A stretch of 30,050 nt of DNA from Castellaniella defragrans_A (GTDB taxonomy: Bacteria; Pseudomonadota; Gammaproteobacteria; Burkholderiales; Burkholderiaceae_B), in the NCBI RefSeq assembly GCF_040394755.1, contig NZ_JBEBRQ010000036.1; one strand, given 5' to 3'. The notes below the pieces were generated by a model. The model saw only the letters and a program-made list of their open reading frames with translations. It searched no databases and had not been told where the DNA came from. The stretch's first letter is position 1; the number at the start of each line of letters is the position of its first letter. A program made the translations under genes and the position numbers. Of this stretch, positions 13,188-20,266 are shown in pieces.

Positions 13188-13794
13188 CCGATTTTTAAGG
13201 TGCCGCATCCAAGGCCTAGCGTCAAAAGGGAAATTTACAAATAAATTACCGTTTCTTTTTTAAGAATCAGTAACATAAAAATTCCTGAAAATTATAAAAA
13301 TCCAGAATGAATTAGTGTTGTTTCGAGCGTGTCTGTCGCTCCAAGCCTATCGCGGCACGGCCCTTCTGGGGCTTGGTCTGTCATTGGCCGGTCAGCGGCT
13401 TCAGCATCGCGGGTTTGAGCCTTTCTCCCGATCGTTTGGTCCACAAAGGCGCCAAATCACGGTTTTTAGCGGCTATGTGAGGTCTTCGTTTGAATCCGAT
13501 ATCAGAATCATGAGGCTTGGCGCAAGTCGATTTGATGCTGGATCACACCACTAACTCATGAGTGTTTTTTTTTGAAATTCCGAACTATACTCAGCAGGTC
13601 TAAATTGCATGTAAATGTATCTTTATTAACAATTCTTCATTCGAACTATGGTTTGAACATAATTCATTTCGGTCGTAATGAACACGTGTCATGACCGAGT
13701 GGCGATATTTTTAATCGGGAAAGATCGACTGGAACTTGCTTTGCATCAATGTTGCAAGGGCCTCATCCAGAGTTCAGATCCCTGAAGGAAATCC
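13188..13794. other. 607-bp gene-free region upstream of flhDC
   Basis: I see no supportable gene. The left part (13220-13320) is strikingly A/T-rich. The palindrome ACTCATGAGT (about 13555-13564) is followed by a T-run. GAACTAT occurs twice (13582-13588 and 13643-13649), the second inside a near-perfect dyad TTCGAAC-TATG-GTTTGAA (about 13640-13657). TCGGTC (13669-13674) and GACCGA (13693-13698) can form a leader hairpin. The length and these dyads fit a heavily regulated promoter for the flagellar master operon, but I cannot fix a transcription start. Confidence 0.55.
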
Positions 13795-14115
13795 ATGTCA
13801 AACTTAGATTCCGCGCTCTTGAACGACATCCACGAAGTCAATCTTTCGTACCTGATGCTGGCCCAGCGTCTGCTGCGGGGCAACCTGGCCGCCGGTATGT
13901 TCCGCCTGGGTTTCGATGCCGATGTGGCCGAAACCATACTCAAGCTTTCACCCGCCCAGCTCGTGCGCCTGGCCGGATCGAATTCGGTGATCTGCGGGTT
14001 CCGCCTGAAAGACAGCCAACTACTGTCGTCGCTTACGCACGAGGTGCTGGGCGGCGTGCTGCAGCAGGCGCATTCGACCATCCTGCTGGCGCAGCAGGAT
14101 AACTCAGTGGCCTGA
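13795..14115 (+). CDS. flhD: Flagellar transcriptional activator subunit FlhD
   Basis: Subunit of the FlhD4C2 complex that activates sigma-70-dependent class II flagellar promoters. The protein has 106 residues. The N-terminal SNLDSALLNDIHEVNLSYLMLAQRLLRGN segment and LGFDADVAETILKLSPAQLVRLAGSN are typical of FlhD. A single cysteine (C67) lies at the position of the inter-subunit cysteine region of the enteric protein. GAAGGA (13784-13789) precedes the ATG by five bases. flhC follows after 10 bp, so the two are co-translated as in other flhDC operons. The long upstream region probably integrates environmental control of motility. Confidence 0.96.
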   Translation: MSNLDSALLNDIHEVNLSYLMLAQRLLRGNLAAGMFRLGFDADVAETILKLSPAQLVRLAGSNSVICGFRLKDSQLLSSLTHEVLGGVLQQAHSTILLAQQDNSVA

Positions 14116-14125
14116 GCGGGCCGTC

Positions 14126-14683
14126 ATGCCGAGCAAAAGTGTCGCCCGGGAAGCCAGCGAAATACGCCTGGCCACCGAGATGATTCATCTCGGGGCGCGT
14201 CTGCAGGTTCTGCAGGCGGAAACTTCGTTGAGCTACGATCGCCTGGCCCGCCTCTACCGCGAGATCAAGGGAGCGTCGCCGCCCAAGGGTATGCTGCCGT
14301 TTTCCGTCGATTGGTTCATGACCTGGTTGCCGAATATCCATTCCAGCATGTTCTACGGGATCTATCGGTTCATGGACCGGTTCACGCCGGCCAAGAAATC
14401 CCATGCTCTGGTGGAGGCCTACAAACTCTATCTCGAACAGTCCGATGCGGGAGCCCTGCCCGGGGACGCAGCCGCCGAACCCGTGCTCAGTTTCACCCGC
14501 GCCTGGATGTTGATCCGCTTTTTCGACAGCGGTTTGCTGCAGCTTTCGCCGTGCAGGCAGTGCTCCGGCACCTATGTGGCCCATGCCCACGATCCGCAGG
14601 GCGGCTTCGTCTGCGTGATCTGCAAGCCGCCGCCGCGCGCGGGCAAGACCCGGGCGCGGCGCAAGGCCGCGGAAATCACGTGA
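14126..14683 (+). CDS. flhC: Flagellar transcriptional activator subunit FlhC
   Basis: Zinc-binding, DNA-contacting partner of FlhD, 185 residues. Helical N-terminal half (EIRLATEMIHLGARLQVLQAE), then the conserved PFSVDWFMTW segment (58-67). The zinc cluster is complete: C143 and C146 (CRQC) with C163 and C166 (CVIC). The C-terminal tail is basic (GKTRARRKAAE). ATG 14126 gives the expected length. There is no strong Shine-Dalgarno, consistent with coupling to flhD. Confidence 0.96.
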   Translation: MPSKSVAREASEIRLATEMIHLGARLQVLQAETSLSYDRLARLYREIKGASPPKGMLPFSVDWFMTWLPNIHSSMFYGIYRFMDRFTPAKKSHALVEAYKLYLEQSDAGALPGDAAAEPVLSFTRAWMLIRFFDSGLLQLSPCRQCSGTYVAHAHDPQGGFVCVICKPPPRAGKTRARRKAAEIT

Positions 14684-14712
14684 TGGCCGGCGGCCCGGCG
14701 CTGCGGGATGGG

Positions 14713-14728
14713 GCGCCGCGCGCGGCGC
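14713..14728. other. 16-bp perfect GC palindrome between flhC and motA
   Basis: GCGCCGCG directly abuts its reverse complement CGCGGCGC in the 169-bp gap. In RNA it could form a compact hairpin and may separate flhDC from motAB messages by processing or pausing. No T-run follows, so it is not called a terminator. Confidence 0.4.
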
Positions 14729-14852
14729 GATTCCTTGCCGGCGCGGGCGTGCATGTTGCAAGGATCTAATGACAAAAAACCCTGTTGAATGACGCTTTTG
14801 GCGGAGGCGGGCCGGGTGATGATTGTCGGTATTTAGATTTCAGGGCGCGCAT

Positions 14853-15722
14853 GTGTTTATCATCCTAGGGTATCTGATCGTTCTCGGTGCGGTGCTCATG
14901 AGCTACTTCGCCATGGGCGGGCATCTCGGTGCGCTGTACCAGCCGTTCGAGTTCGTCCTGATCGGCGGCTCCGCCCTGGGGGCCTACATCGCTGCCAGCA
15001 ACGGCGCCTCGATCCGGCTCCTGCTGCAGGCCGTGCCCAAAGCGGTGCGCCGCAATCCCTATGGAAAATCCCTCTACATGGAGCTCATGGCGCTGCTCTA
15101 CGTCCTGCTGAACAAGGCGCGCCGCGATGGCCTCATGGCGATCGAATCCGACATCGAGGAGCCGGCCTCCAGCCCGATCTTTTCCCAGTATCCCCAGGTG
15201 CTGCGCGATGCCAAGCTCATGGAGTTCCTGACGGATTATCTGCGGATCATGATCAGCGGCAACATGAATTCCTTTGAGATCGAAACCCTGATGGACCAGG
15301 AGATCGAAGCTCTGCACAGCGAGCATCACAATCCGGTCAATGCCGTGCGGGCGGTCGCCGACGCGCTGCCGGCCTTCGGCATCGTTGCGGCGGTGCTCGG
15401 GGTGGTGAAGGCGCTGGCGGCGGTCGATCAGCCGCCGGTCGTGTTGGCCGACCTGATTTCCAAGGCGATGGTCGGCACCTTTCTCGGCATCCTGCTGTCC
15501 TACGGTTTCGTCGCGCCGTTCGCCTCGGCGGTCGAGCGCCAGTCGGTGGCCTCGATCAAGGTGCTCGAGTGCATCAAGGTCACGTTGCTGGCCAGCATGA
15601 ACGGCTATCCGCCGCCCCTGGCGATCGAGTTCGGGCGCAAGGTCCTGTTCTCGTCGGTCCGGCCTTCGTTCACCGAGCTCGAGTCGCACGTGCGCCAGGC
15701 CAAGAGCCAGGCGGCCCACTAG
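14853..15722 (+). CDS. motA: Flagellar motor stator protein MotA
   Basis: Inner-membrane stator subunit that with MotB forms the proton channel driving rotation; 289 residues from a GTG start. This start puts the functional residues at the same numbers as in E. coli MotA: R90 and E98 in the cytoplasmic loop (rotor interface), P173 (ALPAFG) and P222 (VAPFAS). It also gives the usual N-terminus MFIILGYLIVLGAV. A TTG at 14823 would add ten non-family residues. An ATG at 14851 overlaps the GTG out of frame and stops after five codons. AGG at 14842 is a modest ribosome-binding site. Four transmembrane segments are visible (about 2-20, 33-48, 172-190, 205-225). motB follows after 15 bp. Confidence 0.95.
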   Translation: MFIILGYLIVLGAVLMSYFAMGGHLGALYQPFEFVLIGGSALGAYIAASNGASIRLLLQAVPKAVRRNPYGKSLYMELMALLYVLLNKARRDGLMAIESDIEEPASSPIFSQYPQVLRDAKLMEFLTDYLRIMISGNMNSFEIETLMDQEIEALHSEHHNPVNAVRAVADALPAFGIVAAVLGVVKALAAVDQPPVVLADLISKAMVGTFLGILLSYGFVAPFASAVERQSVASIKVLECIKVTLLASMNGYPPPLAIEFGRKVLFSSVRPSFTELESHVRQAKSQAAH

Positions 15723-15737
15723 GGAGGAGGCCCGGGG

Positions 15738-16847
15738 ATGGCCAAGCACGATGCAGGCCGGATCGTCGTCAGGCGCAAGCGCATGTATGGCGAGTCCGGC
15801 CACGGCGGCAGCTGGAAGATCGCCTATGCGGACTTCATGACGGCGATGATGGCCTTTTTCCTGGTCATGTGGCTGCTGATGCTCGTGCCGGCCCAGGATC
15901 TCAAGGTCATCGCCGAATATTTCCGGATGCCGCTGATGACGGCGATCTCGGGCGGCCCGAATCTCGACACCAGCAAGTCCGTGATCCCCGGCGGCGAGCC
16001 CAGCATCATCCCCAATACGTTTTCCCTGCCGGTGCCGGACGACGGCGATGGTTCTGGCGCCGAGGACCGGGAGGATGCCGTCCGTCTCGAGAGTCTGCAG
16101 CACGAGCTCGAAAACCTGATCGAACACAATCCGATTCTGCAGCAGTACCGGCCGCATCTCTTGCTGGACATGACGCCGGACGGTCTGCGCGTCCAGATCC
16201 TGGACCAGCGCAACCGGCCGATGTTCGCCGTCGGCAGCGCAGTCATGCAGAGCGATATGCGGGACATCCTGCGAGAGCTCGCGCCCGCGCTCAACAGCCT
16301 GCCCAATTCGATGACGGTGTCGGGTCACACGGACGCCATGCGCTATGCCGCGGGCGACCGGCAATACAGCAACTGGGAGCTCTCGGCCGATCGCGCCAAT
16401 GCGGCGCGCCGCGAACTCGTGGCCGGCGGCCTGGTCGAGAACAAGATCAAGCGCATTCTCGGCCTCGCCGATACGGTCAATCTCATCAAGGACAAGCCGC
16501 ATGCGGACATCAATCGCCGCATCAGTATTCTGGTGCTGAATCGCCGGACCGAACAGCAGATCGACGAACAGAATGCGGCGGGACAGGACTCGGCGCGCTT
16601 CGTCGAGCAACTGGGCGGGATGTTTCTGCCGGTCGCGCCAGAGGCGGGGCCGGCCTCGTCCGCCGGCAGGTCATCGCCCCCGGCTGGTCCGGCTTCGTCC
16701 CAGGGGGCGCCCGGCCCCGCGCCGTCTGTCGGTACGGCGCCATCCGCGGCGCGGCCAGCATCATCCGCGCCTGAGAACCAACTGCATGGCATGGGCGAGC
16801 TCATCCTCGACGCGCCCATCCCGGCCGACTCGGGCGGCGCCCGCTGA
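15738..16847 (+). CDS. motB: Flagellar motor stator protein MotB
   Basis: Peptidoglycan-anchored stator subunit, 369 residues. The short basic N-terminus is followed by SWKIAYADFMTAMMAFFLVMWLLML, a single membrane helix with the essential proton-carrying aspartate D32. The plug/linker region follows, then an OmpA-like peptidoglycan-binding domain at about 145-275 with VSGHTDAMRYA and NWELSADRANAARREL. The C-terminal ~65 residues are Pro/Ala/Ser/Gly-rich and not part of the family core, making this longer than E. coli MotB (about 308 residues). GGAGGAGG (15723-15730) seven bases before ATG is among the strongest ribosome-binding sites in the window. Confidence 0.96.
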   Translation: MAKHDAGRIVVRRKRMYGESGHGGSWKIAYADFMTAMMAFFLVMWLLMLVPAQDLKVIAEYFRMPLMTAISGGPNLDTSKSVIPGGEPSIIPNTFSLPVPDDGDGSGAEDREDAVRLESLQHELENLIEHNPILQQYRPHLLLDMTPDGLRVQILDQRNRPMFAVGSAVMQSDMRDILRELAPALNSLPNSMTVSGHTDAMRYAAGDRQYSNWELSADRANAARRELVAGGLVENKIKRILGLADTVNLIKDKPHADINRRISILVLNRRTEQQIDEQNAAGQDSARFVEQLGGMFLPVAPEAGPASSAGRSSPPAGPASSQGAPGPAPSVGTAPSAARPASSAPENQLHGMGELILDAPIPADSGGAR

Positions 16848-16860
16848 TGCGGACCTGCCG

Positions 16861-16892
16861 GTGCTTGCAGCGCGTCGCGGGTTCCCAAGCAC
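16861..16892. other. Inverted repeat between motB and flhB
   Basis: GTGCTTG (16861-16867) and CAAGCAC (16886-16892) form a 7-bp stem with an 18-base GC-rich loop, shortly after the motB stop. The palindrome CGCTTAAGCG follows at about 16904-16913. There is no T-run. It could be a pause, processing or attenuation element before the flhBAF operon. Confidence 0.35.
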
Positions 16893-16988
16893 ATGAACAG
16901 CCTCGCTTAAGCGGCCTTGCTTGACGGATCGCAGGGATGGCCCGGGGGCTAGAATCCAGGCTGTTTCAATTTCCCGCCGCCCGCCCGC

Positions 16989-18155
16989 ATGGCCGAGGAT
17001 AGCGATCTCGAAAAAACCGAACCCGCCTCGCCCCGGCGCCTGGAAAAGGCGCGCGAGGAGGGGCAGGTTGCGCGTTCGCGCGAGCTGGGGACGTTCCTGG
17101 CGATCGTGGCCGGCGTCACGGCGCTGTGGTTCGGGGCCGGGCACATGTACCGGACCCTGAACGGCGTGCTGCGCGGCGGCCTGTGGTTCGATCCGCGCAT
17201 TGCGCGCGATACCGCCGTGATGATCGATCTGGCGGGCGCCGCCGCCTGGCAGGCCCTGATGCTGGTGCTGCCGATCTTTGGCCTGCTCGCCCTGGTGGGG
17301 GTGTTCTCCTCGGTCGCGCTGGGCGGTTTCCTGTTCTCGTCCAAGGCGCTCGAGCCCAAGTTCAATCGCATGAATCCCCTCAAGGGGTTCAAGCGCATGT
17401 TCGCCATGCAGACCCTGATCGAGTTGTTCAAGACCGTCTCCAAGGCATTGCTGATCGGCACGGTGGGCGTCATGGTCATCTGGCATTACCGGGACGACAT
17501 GCTGTCCCTGACGCATCTGGCGCCGACCGAGGCGCTCACGCGTGGCCTGGGACTGGTGGCCTTGTGCTGCCTGCTGATTGCGAGTTCGCTGGTCGTGGTC
17601 GTCCTGATCGATGTGCCCTGGCAATTGTGGAACCACCACAAGCAGTTGCGCATGTCGCGCGAGGATCTCAAGCAGGAGCATAAGGAAAGCGACGGCGATC
17701 CGTACATCAAGGGCCGCATCCGTCAGCAGCAGCGCGAGATGGCGCGCCGCAGGATGATGTCGGCGGTGCCCGCCGCCGACGTGGTCGTCACCAACCCCGC
17801 GCACTATGCCGTGGCGCTGCGCTATCTCGAGGGGCAGGGCGGGGCGCCCACCGTCGTCGCCAAGGGGACTGGATTGATCGCTGCCCGCATTCGCGCGCTG
17901 GCCGCCGAGCACCGGGTCGCGCTGCTGGAGGCCCCGCCGCTCGCGCGTGCGCTCTACCATCACGTGCCGCTCGATCACGAGATTCCCGTCGCGCTCTATG
18001 CGGCCGTGGCCGAGGTGCTGGCCTGGGTCTATCAATTGCGCCGCTGGCGGCAAGGATCGGGCGAGCCGCCCGCCAGGCCGCGGGCGCTGCCGGTGCCCGC
18101 CGGACTGGATCCGCGCCAGGCCGCGGATTCGCTTGCCGCTGCGGGCGCGACATGA
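16989..18155 (+). CDS. flhB: Flagellar export-gate protein FlhB with NPAH cleavage motif
   Basis: Inner-membrane component of the flagellar type III export gate; its cytoplasmic domain switches substrate class from rod/hook to filament. The protein has 388 residues. The N-terminus EDSDLEKTEPASPRRLEKAREEGQVARS is the classic family start. Four membrane segments lie between about 33 and 210, with NPLKGFKRMF between the second and third. The cytoplasmic domain contains HKESDGDPYIKGRIRQQQREMARRRM. The autocleavage site, normally NPTH, reads N269-P270-A271-H272. Asn and Pro, between which the chain is cut, and His are kept, while Thr is Ala. The C-terminal ~35 residues are Pro/Arg/Ala-rich. The stop codon overlaps the flhA start (ATGA). 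Confidence 0.95.
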   Translation: MAEDSDLEKTEPASPRRLEKAREEGQVARSRELGTFLAIVAGVTALWFGAGHMYRTLNGVLRGGLWFDPRIARDTAVMIDLAGAAAWQALMLVLPIFGLLALVGVFSSVALGGFLFSSKALEPKFNRMNPLKGFKRMFAMQTLIELFKTVSKALLIGTVGVMVIWHYRDDMLSLTHLAPTEALTRGLGLVALCCLLIASSLVVVVLIDVPWQLWNHHKQLRMSREDLKQEHKESDGDPYIKGRIRQQQREMARRRMMSAVPAADVVVTNPAHYAVALRYLEGQGGAPTVVAKGTGLIAARIRALAAEHRVALLEAPPLARALYHHVPLDHEIPVALYAAVAEVLAWVYQLRRWRQGSGEPPARPRALPVPAGLDPRQAADSLAAAGAT

Positions 18156-20266
18156 ACGTATTTCTCGCCTTCCTCAAATCCCAGGGGTCGGGGCAGGCCC
18201 GCCTGATGGCCGGCCCGATCTTGATCCTCATGGTGCTCGCCATGATGATCCTGCCGCTGCCGCCTTTCATCCTCGATCTGCTGTTCACCTTCAATATCTC
18301 GCTGTCGGTGATGATCCTGCTGGTGGCCATGTTCACCCGCAAACCATTGGACTTCGCCGCCTTTCCCTCGGTGCTGTTGTTCGCCACGTTGTTGCGGCTG
18401 TCGCTGAACGTGGCCTCGACGCGGGTCGTGCTGCTCAATGGTCACAAGGGGCCGGCCGCCGCCGGTCAGGTGATCGAGGCCTTCGGTCATTTCCTGGTGG
18501 GCGGCAATTTCGCGGTTGGGATCGTAGTGTTCGTGATCCTGGTGATCATCAATTTCGTGGTCATTACCAAGGGCGCGGGCCGCATCGCCGAGGTGGGCGC
18601 GCGCTTCACGCTGGATGCCATGCCTGGCAAGCAGATGGCCATCGACGCCGACCTGAACGCCGGGCTGATCGGCGAGGACGAGGCGCGCCGCCGCCGCGTC
18701 GAGGTCTCGCAGGAGGCCGAGTTCTACGGCGCCATGGACGGTGCCAGCAAATTCGTGCGCGGCGATGCGGTGGCTGGCCTGCTGATCATGATCATCAACA
18801 TCGTGGGTGGGCTGATCGTCGGCGTGGCGCAGCACGATCTGGCAGTGGGCGAGGCCGGCAGAGTATATACATTGTTGACAATTGGCGATGGTCTGGTGGC
18901 CCAGATTCCCGCGCTGGTGATCTCGACCGCGGCGGGCGTCGTGGTCTCGCGCGTGGCGACCGACCAGGACATCGGTCAGCAGATGATGGGGCAGCTTTTC
19001 GCCAATCCCAACGTCATGTTCATCACCGCCGGCATCCTGACCCTGATGGGCCTGATCCCGAATATGCCGCACGTCGCGTTCCTGTTGCTGGCCGCCGTCA
19101 TCGGCGGCATGGGCTGGGTGCTGGTTCAGCGCCAGCGGCGCGAGCAGGCTGGCGCCGTTTCAGAGCCCGCGCGCGCCGCCGAGGCCGCCGTCGCCGCCGC
19201 TGCCGAGGCCAGCTGGGATGACGTGTCCGTGGTCGATCCGCTGGGCCTGGAGGTCGGCTACCGCCTCATTTCCCTGGTCGATCACGAACAGAATGGCGAG
19301 CTCCTGCACCGCATCCGCAGCCTGCGCAAGAAATTCGCCCAGGAGCTGGGCTTTCTGCCGCCGGTCGTGCACATTCGCGACAATCTCGAGATCAAGCCCA
19401 CCGACTATCGCATCCTCCTGTTCGGCGTCGAGATCGGCCGTGGCGTCGCCCAGGTGGGCCAGTGGCTGGCGATCGATCCGGGCGGGGTGACGATGACGCT
19501 GCAAGGCACCCAGACCACCGATCCCGCTTTCGGCCTGCCCGCGACCTGGATCGACGTCTCCCTGCGCGAGCAGGCCCAGATCGCGGGCTATACCGTGGTG
19601 GATGCCGCGACCGTGGTGGCTACGCACCTGAACCATCTCATGCGCCGCCACGGCGCCCGATTGCTGGGCCGCCAGGAAACCCAGCAATTGCTCGATCACG
19701 TCGGGCGCGAGCTGCCCAAGCTGGTCGAGGATCTGGTGCCCAAGACCATCACCCTGTCGCAGTTGCAGAACCTGCTGCGCGGCTTGCTGGACGAGGAGGT
19801 GCCCATCCGCGACGCGCGCTCGATTTTCGAGACGGTCACCGAGCATGCGCCGCGTCTGGCCGCCCTCAACCCCGCGGGCGGCGGCCCCGACACGGGCGAA
19901 CTGCTGGCGCTGGTGCGCGTGGCCCTGAACCGCGCCATCACCCAGCACTGGTTCCCGGGCGAGGGCGAGTTGCGCGCCATCGGCCTCGATGCCCGCCTCG
20001 AGCGCGTCCTCACGCAGGCGATGGGCGGCAACGGCGCGCTGGAGCCGGGGCTGGCGGAAAATCTGCTGGCCGATACGCTGCGGGTCGTGCAAGCCCAGGA
20101 GGACAAGGCCGAGGCGCCGGTCCTGATCGTTCCGCCATCCCTGCGCGCCTCGCTGTCGCGCTTTCTGCGGCACCACATTCCACAGATGGGGGTGCTGTCC
20201 AGCGCCGAGATTCCTGAGGAACGGATGATGCGCATCGTCGCCGTCATCGGTGGGGGTCCCGCATGA
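18152..20266 (+). CDS. flhA: Flagellar export-gate protein FlhA
   Basis: Large export-gate subunit (FHIPEP family), 704 residues. The N-terminal half carries about eight membrane helices and the family signature region (FPSVLLFATLLRLSLNVAST, about 71-90). A conserved cytoplasmic loop follows (ARFTLDAMPGKQMAIDADLNAG, about 150-171). An Ala/Glu-rich linker (about 331-357) leads to the C-terminal cytoplasmic domain, starting near DPLGLEVGYRL, which forms the nonameric docking ring for export substrates and chaperones such as FlgN. The start overlaps the flhB stop by four bases and the stop overlaps the flhF start by four, so flhB, flhA and flhF are translationally coupled. No defect was seen. 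Confidence 0.97.
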   Translation: MNVFLAFLKSQGSGQARLMAGPILILMVLAMMILPLPPFILDLLFTFNISLSVMILLVAMFTRKPLDFAAFPSVLLFATLLRLSLNVASTRVVLLNGHKGPAAAGQVIEAFGHFLVGGNFAVGIVVFVILVIINFVVITKGAGRIAEVGARFTLDAMPGKQMAIDADLNAGLIGEDEARRRRVEVSQEAEFYGAMDGASKFVRGDAVAGLLIMIINIVGGLIVGVAQHDLAVGEAGRVYTLLTIGDGLVAQIPALVISTAAGVVVSRVATDQDIGQQMMGQLFANPNVMFITAGILTLMGLIPNMPHVAFLLLAAVIGGMGWVLVQRQRREQAGAVSEPARAAEAAVAAAAEASWDDVSVVDPLGLEVGYRLISLVDHEQNGELLHRIRSLRKKFAQELGFLPPVVHIRDNLEIKPTDYRILLFGVEIGRGVAQVGQWLAIDPGGVTMTLQGTQTTDPAFGLPATWIDVSLREQAQIAGYTVVDAATVVATHLNHLMRRHGARLLGRQETQQLLDHVGRELPKLVEDLVPKTITLSQLQNLLRGLLDEEVPIRDARSIFETVTEHAPRLAALNPAGGGPDTGELLALVRVALNRAITQHWFPGEGELRAIGLDARLERVLTQAMGGNGALEPGLAENLLADTLRVVQAQEDKAEAPVLIVPPSLRASLSRFLRHHIPQMGVLSSAEIPEERMMRIVAVIGGGPA

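Noticed and set aside
13315..13554. 79-codon frame in the flhDC upstream region
   Set aside because: No Shine-Dalgarno, no recognisable motif, and composition unlike neighbouring genes; not supportable as a gene.
14865..16610. 581-codon minus-strand frame opposite motA/motB
   Set aside because: Arg/His/Asp-rich antisense shadow of well-defined genes; no domain and no ribosome-binding site.
16921..16955. TTGACG ... TAGAAT promoter for flhB
   Set aside because: The hexamers are good but the 23-bp spacer is too long for sigma-70.
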